The notes under the pieces were generated by a model. It searched no databases, had not been told where the DNA came from, and saw nothing but the letters and a program-made list of their open reading frames with translations. Positions 12,061 through 23,940 of a stretch of 64,000 nt of DNA are shown here, piece after piece (the first letter of the stretch is position 1; every line of letters starts with the position of its first letter). The DNA is taken from the NCBI GenBank assembly GCA_028023455.1, contig JAQFVV010012405.1:6161334-6225333 (forward strand), in the 5' to 3' direction. Source of the DNA: Epiperipatus broadwayi (lineage: Eukaryota > Onychophora > Udeonychophora > Euonychophora > Peripatidae). Made by a program: the position numbers and the translations under genes.

Positions 12061-12296
12061 ATCTTTCTTATTACTTTTGCAATGCTTATTTTATTAAAAT
12101 TAATCAATCTGACAGTTTCAACTGATGCAATCTTCTTCATAGCTAAATAACATACTCCTCCTACCCATCTTCTTCTAATAAGAAGGAGGTGTGTATTGGT
12201 ATTAGTTAGCTCTGAAGAAGATTGTCAGTCAATTGAAACTGTCAAATTGATTAATTTTAATAAAATAAGCATTATAAAAATAACAAGAAAGGTAGA
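12061..12296 (+). mobile_element. B-type hairpin element B2
   Basis: The arms run from about 12061 to 12135 and from about 12212 to 12296. They share CTTATTTTATTAAAATTAAT and GACAGTTTCAA. The conserved motif occurs in both arms, as CTGAAGAAGATTGTCAGTCAA-TTGAAACTG on the plus strand and as its complement on the left. The loop contains an AAGAAGGAGG/CTCCTCCT pair. Non-coding. Confidence 0.7.
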
Positions 12297-13149
12297 TTTT
12301 TTAATATTTTAGAAACTAGATATTATTGGGGGTGTGTGTGTGACAATGATCATACTATAAATTTTAAATATGTAAGAGTTATCAAGAGAAAATGAGAGTA
12401 AAAAATTTATTATAAAGATGACATAATGGAATTCATATTTTAAAAAAAACTGAAAAAACAAATTTGATTTCATATACATAAGGAAAATATAAGTAAAAAA
12501 TTTAACTTAATAAAAATATATTCTATAACATGACTAGGATTTTAAACTTTAATAATCTCTTTTATTCATATTTTGAATTTTGTATGAATTAAGCTGGTTG
12601 ATATCCTTATATGTCATAGTGAATTATTTTGCATTCTTTTTGTTTTATACTTTTTTCTTTATATATATTATTGTAATAATCATTGTAATAAAAATATTGT
12701 TTCAAGTTGTCAACATCTCTTTACCATGTCTTGCATTACTTGTGAAACATCATTAAAAAACAACTATGTACTTCACCTAACATTTTTCATAATGGTTTAT
12801 CCAACTCTCTCTATAATGATATAGTATGTGTAAATATTTAATACATATATAACTTTTGATTTTTATGTTTACACATAATACTAAATATTAGTTTTTTAAT
12901 TTACAAAAATTGATACATCTGTTATGCATATGGAGGGTTATTTATTAATAGCCTTAAGAAGAGTGGTTTTATTATTTGATCCTTTGTTTAACTTACAGAT
13001 TGCTACTCATCCAAAGTCTGAGGGAGAGATGGTTTCTCTTCTTAATTAGATATGCATCAAGCTATACTATTTCATGTTCATGTTTATATAAAAAATCGTG
13101 TTATTGTATGTTTTATGTAAAAAAAAAAGGTAATATAATTGCTTTTTAT
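12297..13149. other. AT-rich spacer
   Basis: No gene, boundary or structure recognised, apart from a short TG run at 12332-12342. Confidence 0.45.
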
Positions 13150-13215
13150 ATCTGAAGAAGACTGCTAGGTAGTCAAAACTGTTACAGAAAAGTTAAATAA
13201 AGTATAGTAAAAAGT
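13150..13215 (+). repeat. B-type half element with CTGAAGAAG motif
   Basis: CTGAAGAAGACTG-CTAG-GTAGTCAAAACTG followed by AAATAAAGTATAGTAAAAAG matches one half of the B-type elements (compare 7186-7265). I do not find the opposite arm, so it is a broken or truncated copy. Confidence 0.55.
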
Positions 13216-13308
13216 GCTTAGGAAGAATGTAGTTTTTCCCCCAGAATTTAACTGGATATTATATCTAAAATTTTTGATGAAAGTCAATGAGAAATTCTTA
13301 TAAACTTT

Positions 13309-13547
13309 ATAATAAATTTGCAATTAGATATATAGGTATATGATAGTTTATATATATATTATCCTGGAGATTCAGATGTTTGATATTTGTATCTCATATG
13401 AAGAGTGAAATTGTTCACAAAATACATAATAAATTTGAAATTAGATATATAGGTATATACATAGTTTATATATATTTTTTTATCCTGGAGATTCAGGTAT
13501 TTGATATTTATATCTCACATGTAGAGTGAAATTGTTCACAAAATGCA
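13309..13547. repeat. 117-bp tandem duplication (two units)
   Basis: Units 13309-13425 and 13426-13547 align along their full length. Shared blocks are ATAATAAATTTG-AATTAGATATATAGG, TATCCTGGAGATTCAG, TTGATATTT and GAGTGAAATTGTTCACAAAA. Few substitutions suggest a fairly recent duplication. Confidence 0.85.
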
Positions 13548-13717
13548 TGCATAGTGAAAGAGGATGCTTTGATTTCTATAGTGATAGATGGAGGTGATGT
13601 GGAGGAATTGAAATGAGGGATGAACTGACAAAAACCTAGAAAATATATCCATGTTTTATTAGAGAAGTTATTATTTATTTTATTTTATTTTTTATTTCTG
13701 TAATGTTCTAAGTAAAG

Positions 13718-13756
13718 AAAATTATTATTATTATTATTATTATTATTAATAATTGA

Positions 13757-13788
<32 letters not shown>

Positions 13789-14185
13789 CAGATTTGTAGT
13801 AATATTAATTACTTCAATTTAGATTATAATCAATTTTGTAATGTTATTAAATTTAAATGTCAGATTTGATTGGTTTAACTTGATTTTGTTTATATATATA
13901 TATATATTTGTTAAATTGTTTTTTTATTATTATTATTTTGTTACGCGCTTTATATTTATCACTTTTATTTATTTGTTATTATTAATGTTTTAATAATAAT
14001 TGTTTATATGCTGATGTTTAATTTTACTTTAGATTTTTAAATGTGTTAATTATCTTTTATTGAAATATGGCACATAATTATATTAATAATTTGTCATTTA
14101 AACTCATTTATGTATTTATATATTTATGGTGCAATACTGTAATTGGCTTTATGCTGTAGTTTTGTACGGTAAATAAATGAATTGA

Positions 14186-14236
<51 letters not shown>

Positions 14237-14379
14237 TGTTGATTTATTAAAACAATATATATATAAATGAGAGAAACTCCAAACAAACAGACATCGTGCA
14301 AAGAGTTGTAAGAGTTATTTTATTAATTACAAAAAAATAAAAAAATGAAAAAAATATAAGTATATACATTAGTCATCTA

Positions 14380-14443
<64 letters not shown>

Positions 14444-14470
14444 TTGATGATGATGATGTTGATGATGAGG
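13718..14470. repeat. ATT/AAT trinucleotide microsatellite cluster
   Basis: Long ATT arrays lie at about 13720-13790 (broken once) and 14186-14237, with a complementary-phase AAT array at 14380-14442 that passes into GATGATGTT repeats to about 14470. The inverted arrays around 14190 and 14400 could pair over a 150-base loop. Confidence 0.9.
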
Positions 14471-14689
14471 GAGGGAGGAAGACAACTCTGAAAGTGAAAA
14501 TAGATTTATAAACCCAATGATGAGTCATATAAACTATTCTCATCATCTATTATTAGCTATGACAAATGAGTAGTAGTAATATCTGCAATATGTTCTCCAG
14601 AGAGATAACCTCAAAAGAAACCATTTCTTTACAACAAAACATATGGTTTTCTCCAAAAGTACATTGAGTCTGTGAAATAAATGGTGCAT

Positions 14690-15350
14690 TGATCCAAAAG
14701 AGTATAATGTGAGTTAAATATAATCAATTTTTACAGTTGGAATTGTTTTCACATACATATTGAATGATCATTGATCACAAACTAAAACACTGATTTTTGG
14801 CTTGTATGAAAACACAACAAAAAAGAAAGTAGATCAGATGATCTCAAAAAATGATATAAATCATCTAAATTTTTTCAGCAGTTTTACTAAAGGTTGTATA
14901 AAAATTGGAAAGGAAGATGGTTAAGAGAACATCAGACACAATCTCTGGATCTATAATTTCTGGTCATAAAGATGATTAATATTAGGAAATTTAAAAAAAT
15001 CACAATTCAGTCAATCATGAGCAGTGATGAGGTAACTATGTAGATAAATTAATATGATGTGCAATTATTTCAGCATATATGAAAAATGATTGATGGTCAT
15101 AAATCGAAATCCCTAATGTTTGTGTTTTTACAAACCATAACAAAAGCGTAAGTCACATCACATAAATTGATGATGTTAAAGAGTAGTTTGAAGTTAGATT
15201 TTTTCCAAAGGGTAGATAAAATTCAGAAAGCTGATTAAAAAGGCATTAGACATCTATAAATACTGGATTAATGTTTTCTGCTGGTGATGATTAATATTCG
15301 AAATGTTTAAGCAAATGACAATTGGGTTCATCAGAATGGAGGTGAATCTA
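14690..15350. repeat. Old tandem duplication, unit about 325 bp
   Basis: Segments about 14690-15012 and 15030-15350 align in the same order. Examples are GATGATTAATATTAGGAAAT against GATGATTAATATTCGAAATG, TGATCATTGATCACAAACTA against TGATTGATGGTCATAAATCG, and CAGCATATATG-type blocks. Identity is moderate. It is non-coding. Confidence 0.55.
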
Positions 15351-17470
15351 ACTGCAAAATGTATAACGTAAGTATAACTTTCATAATTACGATTCTTTAT
15401 TCATATATATTATTTGATAGATGATTATCTAATTTTTAGGATTATAATATCATCTGATTACTCAAGCTTAAACAATTTGGCAGAACTGGATTAGGAAAAA
15501 ATAGACATTATTTCAGGATTATACAAGCCACAGCATTAGTATGAGTTATCTCATCTAAAATAAAATAAATCTCGAGTGTTGATTTATGTTATCATTAAAA
15601 AAATAACGATAATAGCATTTAGATAAATAAAAGTTATGTTATAAGATCTTTAAGATTTTTTTCAAGTGAAATAAAAAATAATCCTGGTTTACTAAATAGC
15701 GGGAAATGTCTGTGTACGCAGAGATGCCGTTGAGCCCAACGTTTTTTATTTTAGAAAAGCGTTAATTTACTTTGCAACTCTATTTTACAAATGTGTTATT
15801 TTAAGTCTTTTTTTTTTTTTAAAAAAAAAAACGCAAATTTTATAATAAACGTTACCTGCTAAAATTTATTCAGAACCAGATAATTTTATATCTAGCTTTA
15901 TTTTATTTTTATATCGAATTAAATGATTTCCACTTTAAATTAAATATTAAGAATAAAAGAAATTAGATTTAGTACAATCCAAGAATAATAACTTAGTTCA
16001 ATTGTGATTATTCTCGTTTATGAGTAGCTGCAGATGATTCCAGATGACGATGGTAATGATATAATTCTGATTAACTGAAATGTTAAACATCTCTACAGGT
16101 TCTGTTGAAAGATTTGTTAAACCATGGGTATTAGGTATCCATAATTTTATAGTATACTTATGCTATCTTTTTTACTTTTTAATTTTTGAATAAATTATGT
16201 CAAAATCTTTAATAATAAAGTTTCTTTTGTTTAAAAATTGATAATATATTAAAAAACTTTACACTTGTGTGTGACCTTATTTTATCAGGAAACATTTGAT
16301 TCAGAGAGAGTTTCTTTGGTTACTAAGTAGTGTGTATCTCTCAAAAACAAATATTTCTTGTGTTTGATGTGATAAAAAGTTTGATAAAACTCAACTACGA
16401 TCACTGAATGTTTTCCTGTGAAAGGAAACCAGACTTTCTCTTGAACGAGTTGTATTAGATGTTGCCCTCTGGAAGTTTTTTTTCTTTAAAGTTAATAAAA
16501 TTGAAGTGTAATTAGAAATGATCTATTAATCACAAATTTTTATGTGAATGATAAAATGGACTTGTTAAAAATATGTAAGCGTATTATATGTGCTTTTAAA
16601 AATCTTCTTAGTATTAGAAGGATTAGGTTTAAAAAGATGGTTGACAGTATAAACTTATTACAAAATAATTATGGCATCCTACTTTACTTTTGGGACTCAA
16701 CTATGTATATACATACAAAGAAAGGAGACTTGTCTAATGATCAGATTATCAATTTTAATACAAAGTTTGCAATATTTCTGTTAAAGATAAGTGAAATTAT
16801 ATTTTTGTTATTGATATATATATATATATTAGTAGTGTGCTTGTGGCCCAATAAGTTATATGGAAAGCAAATTTAGATAATGATATCTGGATGACTGAAA
16901 TTCCATTCACTATATATATATAAATAATGCCCCAGTCTTAAAATACTCTTTTTTAATAACCTTGTTAAAAACTAACGTATTAGAAAACATTAATAATACA
17001 AATTACAACATATAATCATCATCATCAATCATATACCACAATATATTTGGTATGAAAAAAATCTTTTAAGAGCTACATATTAAATTTGTGCAAAATCTCA
17101 TAGAATTGCATAATAGATATTATTGCCTATGTTCATCTCCCATATCAATTCTTGAGCTGCAAGTTAAATGGATTATTTTTCTCTGCTTATCTGTTAAATG
17201 TCAGTTCTGTAGGTCTTTACACATTATTTGTATACAATATTTGTTGATTTCTTTTTTCCAAATCTTATGCATTATATTTCAAGCTGTAATTTCTAATATT
17301 ATATTGTAGGCATTAGTAGTAGTATGCTTATTACTATCTTAATATTATTTTTTTATACTTCTCAATTTTAGATAAAACACTATAAGCTTTAATAAGCACT
17401 TAAATTATTAAGTTGTTAAGGTGCTGTAAAAAAAAGAAGCTTGTTAATAAATAATATGTATATAACATTT
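15351..17470. other. Long AT-rich spacer
   Basis: A 110-residue open frame at 16544-16876 has biased composition (Ile, Leu, Lys, Tyr), ends in a hydrophobic run encoded by a TA repeat, and matches nothing I know. I regard it as chance. A T-run/A-run palindrome lies at 15809-15830. Confidence 0.45.
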
Positions 17471-17610
17471 ATAATCATCATTAATAATCAGTTCAACTCA
17501 ATTGAAATCAACAACTAATATTAAATAATTATTTTATTCTAACTAGTTTTGAAATAATTATTTAATATTAGTTGCTTATTTCAATTGAATTGATTATTAA
17601 TAGTAATTAT
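17471..17610. repeat. Inverted-repeat element, arms about 57 bp
   Basis: The left arm 17471-17530 and right arm 17553-17610 share TTAATAATCA, CAATTGAAAT and CAACTAATATTAAATAATTA in inverted order around a 22-base loop. It is MITE-like and non-coding. Confidence 0.65.
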
Positions 17611-17885
17611 GAAAACAACATTATGGACAAATTTAGTATAATATTTATTTAAAGTTGTAATTATAAATTTATTAAACGCACATTGATTACGTAAGTAATA
17701 TTTACTGAGGCTATAACCTCGATAATATGCGTATAAAATGTGATAGTAGGGATCTCTACAGGTGTTTTAACCACAAGCTTACGCTATGGAAAAATATTTA
17801 GCTATTGTTAAGGAAAATATTTATAATAGACACTTTTATTTATTATGCACTAAAAAAAGTAAAAAAAACAACAATCACAATTAAA

Positions 17886-18011
17886 GTTTTTATATTTAAC
17901 TTAAAATAAAAGCATGGAATTAATTAATTTAATCACTAGTTATAAAAATCAGCAATTGAATTAATTAATTTTTTGATAACCTATCTTTTATTTTAAAATA
18001 AATATAAAAAT
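17886..18011. repeat. Inverted-repeat element
   Basis: TTTTTATATTTAACTTAAAA at the left pairs with TTTTAAAATAAATATAAAAA at the right, and the inner block GAATTAATTAATTTAAT has an inverted partner. Total about 126 bp. Non-coding. Confidence 0.55.
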
Positions 18012-18207
18012 CCAAATTATGGCTGAAGAAAACAATTAGTTTTAGGTTTTTAGTACATAGTAAGTAAAAGCATGATTATAAAATATATATATTATTTTTT
18101 AACTTTTTAGTATTTGGAGATTTTTTGCAATTATTCCAATTCAAAAAATGTAAAATGGAGATAAGGGAAACTATATCACAGTCTACATAATATATATATA
18201 TATAATA

Positions 18208-18660
18208 AGATTTGAAATACAGGCATTCTTATACCTGGAACTTAATTGTAAATATAAGGGATTTGAACTCAGACTTTCAAGCAACAACCTTCAACTATCC
18301 ACACCATTTCTTAATACTGATACACACAACCACACACATGTAGAAAAGATAAATAATTACCAATATATGCATTTCATGCTGAACCAGCATTCATCAGATT
18401 TTCTAGATTATCATCTCCCACACATATACATAATCAATGCTCAGCCTATATTAAGATAGAAAATCTTTATATTTTAATGGACAGGCTTCAATCTACTCCA
18501 ACCACCAACTCTTCAGCTATCCATATCATTGAAAATCTGATGATAGAATGCCCAAATCCCATGCTGATGCCAATATTGTTATGCCCATGTTGATCTCAAG
18601 TCATTCTGACCCCTCATGTATAGTACACTATCCATTTAAATACATAGAAAAGGAATGGGC
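18208..18660 (+). repeat. Repeat family E, copy E1
   Basis: Diagnostic blocks in order: AAGATTTGAAATACAGGCAT, GGGATTTGAACTCAGACTTT, CAACCTTCAACTATCCA, AAGATAAATAATTACCAATA, TGCTGAACCAGCA-TCATCAG, GATTATCATCTCCCACAC, CCAACTCTTCAGC and GTCATTCTGACCCCTCATGT. It is non-coding. The same order occurs in the other family E copies. Confidence 0.75.
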
Positions 18661-18680
18661 AGAATGCAGGCTTAATGTGT

Positions 18681-18890
18681 AAGATTTGAAATACAGGCAT
18701 TCTTATACCGGAACTTAATTGTAAATATAGGGGATTTGAACTCAGACTTTCAAGCAACCTTCAACTATCCACACCATTTCATACCACACCTTATAGACAT
18801 AAATAATCACCAATATACGCATTTTGTGCTGAACTGGCACTCATCAATTAGTCCAGATTATCATCTCCCACACATACAAACAAATAACTT
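18681..18890 (+). repeat. Repeat family E, copy E2 (tandem, 3'-truncated)
   Basis: Nearly identical to the first 210 bases of E1 and in direct tandem with it, about 473 bp apart. The 3' half is missing. The close similarity points to a recent tandem duplication, not an independent insertion. Confidence 0.75.
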
Positions 18891-18988
18891 TTATTAGAAT
18901 AAAACTTTGTTTATAAACTTAGAAAGGATGATTTGAATTTCATCTATATATTGTAAAGTATATCATCAAAGAACTGACAAATAGTCAA

Positions 18989-19091
18989 GCGTTGGTGGTC
19001 AAGAGGTCAGCATATCTGCCTTACAAGCAGTTGTCCCAGGTTAGTAGGTTTGCTTCCCGGCCGATGCTATGACACATGAGAAAAAAACAAC
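18989..19091 (+). mobile_element. tRNA-derived SINE, copy 3
   Basis: The body GCGTTGGTGG...CCGATGC contains TGGTCAAGAGGTCAGC (A box), CTGC-CTTACAA-GCAG (anticodon-like arm) and GGTTTGCTTCCC (B box), then TATGACACATGAG and poly(A). A perfect 12-base TSD (AACTGACAAATA) lies at 18972-18983 and 19092-19103. Confidence 0.85.
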
Positions 19092-19352
19092 AACTGACAA
19101 ATACATTGGTGTATAAATTCAAAAGGTATATTTTGTAAATATATCATCAAATACAAATGAATACATTGATGTATAAATTACAAAAGGCACATTTTGTAAA
19201 TACATAACAAAGGCATATAAAAATAAATAAAAAAAAGAATAGAAAAGGAATTGTCTACTTATAATGGGATTGGAATAGAGACTATGCTTCATAACAATCA
19301 ACTATGTCTGGAGGGGCAAATATCCTGTATATCTTTTTAATTTTTGAAATTT

Positions 19353-19490
19353 TATTGTTAGACAGCGAAAAATTTTTGATGCATGTAAATTTCTTTCAAA
19401 TATTATGTAGACTGCCTATATCTAGGAAATTAGGTCATCTGCATAATATTTGAAAGGAAAATTACATGCATTAAAAATTGTTTACAATAT
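19353..19490. repeat. Inverted-repeat element, arms about 60 bp
   Basis: ATTTTTGATGCATGTAAATT-TCTTTCAAATATTATG at the left is repeated in inverted form (CATAATATTTGAAAGGAAAA-TTACATGCATTAAAAAT) at the right around a short loop. MITE-like, non-coding. Confidence 0.65.
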
Positions 19491-19904
19491 TGCTTTGTTT
19501 ATGAAGAATGCATTTGTAAAAAATCAAGTTTTATAATCGAGGGAAACATCCATTTTAAAAATAGCAACATTTACAATCAAGAGAAATCAAGATTTGTGTT
19601 TATTTTAATTGATCATTAATACTTTTTAGTATAATTTTTTTTTTAAAAAAAAAACTTTTTTGTATGTATCATTGAAAACTTATTGAACTGATATTTTGAA
19701 ATTCAGTTTGCCAATGCTATTATGATAAATAAATGACTGGACAATTATAAAATATTTCATTATCATATTACATTACCATCGATTTCTAACATAAAAAATT
19801 TGAATAAAAACCCATCAATAGAAGTTAGTTAAAAATTGATTATAAATTTATCCTAAACAAATAAATGAATATTTTAAGTTCAACATAACTCAATGAATAT
19901 GTAA

Positions 19905-20290
19905 ACAAAAGGAGTAAAGCATTCTTTCCCAGATTATGATTTAAAAGCACTGTAAATGTTGAACAAAGAGTCAAGAATAGTCAAGTGTTGATGGCCTAGT
20001 GGTTGTCTTCCAAGAAGCTGGCCCAGGTTCGCTTCCCAGTCAACGTATTTGACATATGAAAAAAAAAGGGTCAAGAATAGAATGAATACACCTATTCATG
20101 GTAGCTGTGATGTTTATAAGCATACTAAAAATGTTGACAAAGGTATACCTATAAACATCAAAGTAACCAAGAATAGATGGATTCATTCTATTCTTGATCC
20201 TTTGTTTAGCATTTAGAATGCTTTTAAGACATAGCCTAAGGGATGGTGATTTATTCCCTTTGAAAACAAATGAGCAGTTTTTAAGTTAAA
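19905..20290. mobile_element. Long inverted-repeat element K, left arm split by a SINE
   Basis: The left arm (about 19905-20135, counting the insertion) and right arm (about 20150-20290) pair through TTAAAAGCAYTSTAAATG, AACAAAGR-TCAAGAATAGAATGAAT, TATTCWTGGTARCT and GATGTTTATA. The SINE at 19985-20069 interrupts the left arm. The right arm keeps the continuous sequence and so gives the pre-insertion site. Confidence 0.7.
19985..20069 (+). mobile_element. tRNA-derived SINE, copy 4 (nested in element K)
   Basis: A shorter, decayed body: GTGTTGATGGCCTAGTGG, CCCAGGTTCGCTTCCC (B box), a CAACGTATTTGACATATG end and poly(A). The 11-base TSD GTCAAGAATAG is found at 19970-19980 and 20070-20080. Confidence 0.8.
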
Positions 20291-20786
20291 TAAAAGCATT
20301 TGATAAAAAAAAGAGTCACTGATTTTAAATGGTGACTTTGAAGATCCGAGCAGAATAAACTCCTATATCCATTTTATAGATTCCTGCAATTTACATTTTA
20401 ATGCAAATATTTGTACAATAAACAAACATAAATATTCTGCTCATTTACAAAGTGGTGAGTTTACTTGATTTCACTTCTGACTTCAAGACCCAGAAAACAT
20501 TGTGGTATTTATTAAGAGACCTAGAAAAAAACCACTTGTTATATAGATAAATAATAATAAAAAAGCTTTTTTGGAATGATATAGAAAACAGATACTGTGG
20601 ACCAAAAGCACTGGAATAAATTTGGGGAGATTCACTTTTCAGTAGATTAAAGCTAGTAGAGAATTAAATCATTAGGAAAACTCTCTAATCAGGTTTTAAA
20701 CATTTTGTTATATTTCTTGAAAGATATAAATCTTTGGTTTGGTTTAATGTGGGTTTAGTAGTTTTGATGTTTGTATTGTCATTTAT
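20291..20786. other. Spacer, nothing recognised
   Basis: No gene, repeat or structure that I can support. Confidence 0.4.
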
Positions 20787-21150
20787 ATGTTCAATTACCC
20801 TGGGTATCTAACAACCATAGTAATAATAGAAAATGGCATTTCCATTTACTTCACTAGTTTAATATACAGGGTATATGAGCACAGACTTTCAGATGACCCA
20901 TCACTCTCCACTCTATCTAATAACACTGATACACTCAAGCACATATATGCTGAAAAGATAAATAATCACCAATATACATATTTCATGCTAAATCAGCAAT
21001 CATACTACACACTCCAACTCTTCAACTGTCCATCCAATTGAAAATCTGATGATGGAATGCTCAAAGGCCTCCCTGAGGCCAAGATTCTTGTCACACCCAT
21101 GTTGACCTAAAGTCAATCTGAACCCCACATGTACAGGACATAATCCATTT
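20787..21150 (+). repeat. Repeat family E, copy E3
   Basis: It carries GAGCACAGACTTTCAGATGA, AAGATAAATAATCACCAATA, CTCCAACTCTTCAACTGTCC, GAAAATCTGATGATGGAATG, CATGTTGACCTAAAGTCA and CCCCACATGTACAGGACATA in family E order. The middle block between TGCTAAATCAGCA and CTCCAACTC is deleted. A SINE sits just past the 3' end. The open frame across it is incidental. Confidence 0.7.
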
Positions 21151-21164
21151 AAGTTATTTTCTAA

Positions 21165-21272
21165 GCATTGTTAGCTGAGAGGTCAGCACAGCTGCCTTGC
21201 AAGCAAGCAGTTGGTTGTAGACAGTTGTTGCAGGTTCGTCTCCTGGCTGATGCTATGACATATGAAAAAAAA
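21165..21272 (+). mobile_element. tRNA-derived SINE, copy 5
   Basis: Body GCATTGTTAGCTGAGAGG, CTGCCTTGCAAGCAAGCAG, GGTTCGTCTCCTGG and CTGATGCTATGACATATG, then poly(A). A perfect 12-base TSD (AAGTTATTTTCT) lies at 21151-21162 and 21273-21284, which shows it is a discrete retroposition event. Confidence 0.9.
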
Positions 21273-21284
21273 AAGTTATTTTCT

Positions 21285-22435
21285 CCTTGAAGAATCTATC
21301 TAAAAACTTTTAGCTTTGGGCTAGGGGAATTTGTACTCAAAATAATCTACGTTTTGTAGTCTTTTTTTTTATTTCCATGCAGAGATGAGATTAAGGGTTA
21401 TGATATGTTTCATAATTATTAAACAAAGTCCAATATTGGGATATTATATTGCTTTTTAAATAAATCTTTTTTTCATAACATTTTTACAAAATTTAGTTAC
21501 TTACATGAATATACATTAACCATGTTTTTATTTACTTTTGTTATTTATTCAATATTTGTTCCTACCACAATTTATATGACTTGCTTTTTTGTTTATTATA
21601 ATGTTGATTATTGTTTATATCATTTGTGTCTTCTATTTCAAAAACATCTTAGACAATTATATACTCTCTATATATCTGTATTTTATTTTCAATAACAAAC
21701 ATATTTAAAAATAATGGCTAGTTGCTCAGGGGATCATGTTATTTAAGAACCAGAAATTACAAATTGAGTGTTAACACAAAAACTATTTGCTCTTGAACCC
21801 ATCATTCTACCCCTATACAAAACCATATAGGGCAAAAAATCTGTAGAGTTGCCATTTTATAACTTTTTTTTTAAAGTTTATTAGCTGGGTTGTGGAAGAT
21901 CTGTTACCTCAATAGTTTGAATTCTTCAATCTTGTTTCTTTTATTTCACCGAGTAAATGATAATATTGCAGCAAGGTGTTTTGTTTATTGGAAATCATCA
22001 CTGTCATATTTAGAGCACTTTTCACTCTATTCTTGAGAAGTATCTACTGTAAACTTGAATAATCAATGGGCAATAGATGATATAGTGCTATAAAATTCCC
22101 ATCTATATTTATTTCATGCTTTTGTATTTATCAGTAAAGACTACAATTTAAAGCTGGACTAATGCCCTTATATATCTAGCAGAAATGTTTTAATTCTTAG
22201 TATTATTTAAGCTAATATCCAAAGATTTGAAGCTACCTTATTTGCATTATATAATATCTGACTGTATATAATTTTGAATATAAGATCTGATAATCTTCCC
22301 TAATGAAAGTAAGAGACAGAAAACAATCTTGATACAGTGATTTTATAGAACTATCATCTGGAGTCTATTGATTGATTAATCATGCTTATAATATGATTGC
22401 TGATTTTGGAAGTATATGAGAGTTTAGATGAAACT
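21285..22435. other. Spacer with a diverged repeat near 22045-22165
   Basis: Block 22045-22165 (GTAAACTTGAATAATCAATG then GATGATATAGTGCTATAAAA) resembles 4560-4700, and both resemble a decayed family A arm. Otherwise nothing is recognised. Confidence 0.35.
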
Positions 22436-22439
22436 GTTT

Positions 22440-22945
22440 AAAGGAGTAAAATATGGCTGTTATTTGCACAAATGCTGTGATTACAGCTTTGAACTAGATT
22501 TCATTGATGAAGGCAAAATCCATTTATTCATTTGAAAATGAAGATTTTATATCTTGCAGTAGATAGCTCTATGGTAATATGAAAATTAATGCTCTTGAAA
22601 GTATATCAGTAATTATTGACCCTAACATTTATAGGCAAGGCACAGAAGGTAACTGAAATGAATTCTGTAAAAGACATAGAAATTAACTTGGTGTTAAATC
22701 CATAAAATTATGCAAGTCTGAGTTCTAAATCTTTGGATTTTCTATTTTGGATGTAGGATATTAGTGTAAATAGCACAAAGGAATAAAACATGGCTTCCAC
22801 ACATGTAAGTGAATAAGTTTCAATTTTGACATCTTAACTTCACTGATAAAGGAATTGTCTGGAAATTTGTCTGGAGATGATGACTTTATAGCTTCCAATA
22901 GATGGCTCTAGAGTAGTACTCTTGAAAAGCATAGAAAATCATACA
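22440..22945. repeat. Old direct duplication, spacing about 330 bp
   Basis: Segments about 22440-22625 and 22775-22945 share AAAAYATGGCT, CATTGATGAAGG against CACTGATAAAGG, GATTTTATATCTTGCAGTAG against GACTTTATAGCTTCCAATAG, ATRGCTCTA and CTCTTGAAAAG. Substantial divergence indicates age. Confidence 0.5.
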
Positions 22946-23400
22946 ATATTATTGTTGGTATTTAAAGCATAAATACATCCTCTATAATCTTGTGAAATAA
23001 TTTAAATTTGAAATCATATATATTTATTTATTTTTAAAAAGAAACGAAATTCTCCTTTTTTATTTAAATACAAAAATAAATTAGTTTGCTTTTTATTAAA
23101 TTGAATGCATCATTGTTATATATTTTTAAAAGAATATTTGAAAGAAAGCATACTTCTGAGTGAAACTAATTGAAAATAGTAAAAACTTATATGAGAATAT
23201 AATATTGTATTTATGAAACTATTTTTATATTTGGATCATATAAATTAAACTTATTTATGTATAGTAAAATATTTTAACATTTAACCTTTGGATATTTTTA
23301 TAATCGTCTGGTAAATCATGTTGTATTACAGAAATTTCAAATATCAAAAGACAACAATTTACTTTTTTAAAAATATATTTGACAAATTTTGTTGGTATCT

Positions 23401-23940
23401 GTCATATCTCACCTTGTCCTCAAATAATGGACTAGTCCGGATTCTGTCTTATCTAGATTGGATTGAGTATTAATCACCATGAACTTAGGTGTATATAGAC
23501 AGATTATGCATAGCCAATGGAAAGAATGGGCCAGTAGATGATGATGCTCATTGAATCCAAATGCTTCTATTAAGGATGGAGATCTAGCAATGAATAGTCT
23601 TTTCAAAAATGGGATCAGTGAACTACTGTCACAAAGCTGAAAGACAGAATCTTCATTCTTCAGAGAATAGTGGTTAAGCTAAATAATTGACACAGTGAGG
23701 TAAGTCCTTATTCAGGAAAGACTGGAAGCTGCTAGAACAAACATTAGCATGAGGCAAACTGTCATAGTACAGCCAGAAGTGTCACCGCATATCTACTCAT
23801 GAGGCAGGCTGCCAAGATACAGCTAGAAGTGGTAAGAAACCTATAAGAGCACATGCAGTCTCTTCTTCTGTAGTTCACCCTAGAACAATGAGCTATACCT
23901 CATCAATGGTAGCAGGTGGGGTATAGCCATTGTAAAATTG
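23401..23940. other. Less AT-rich patch of unknown nature with a 50-bp tandem repeat
   Basis: Base composition is noticeably more balanced than in the flanks. CATGAGGCAAACTGTCATAG-TACAGCCAGAAGTG is repeated about 52 bases further on as CATGAGGCAGGCTGCCAAGA-TACAGCTAGAAGTG (about 23749-23835). All frames are broken by stops, and the 65-residue minus-strand frame at 23409-23606 matches nothing I recognise. It could be a decayed retroelement fragment. Confidence 0.4.

Noticed and set aside
13718-14470. CRISPR or satellite array
   Set aside because: Simple trinucleotide repeats without spacers or a longer unit.
16544-16876. 110-residue plus-strand open frame
   Set aside because: Low-complexity composition, a terminal hydrophobic run encoded by a TA repeat, no known motif and no splice or promoter context. 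Expected by chance at this AT content.
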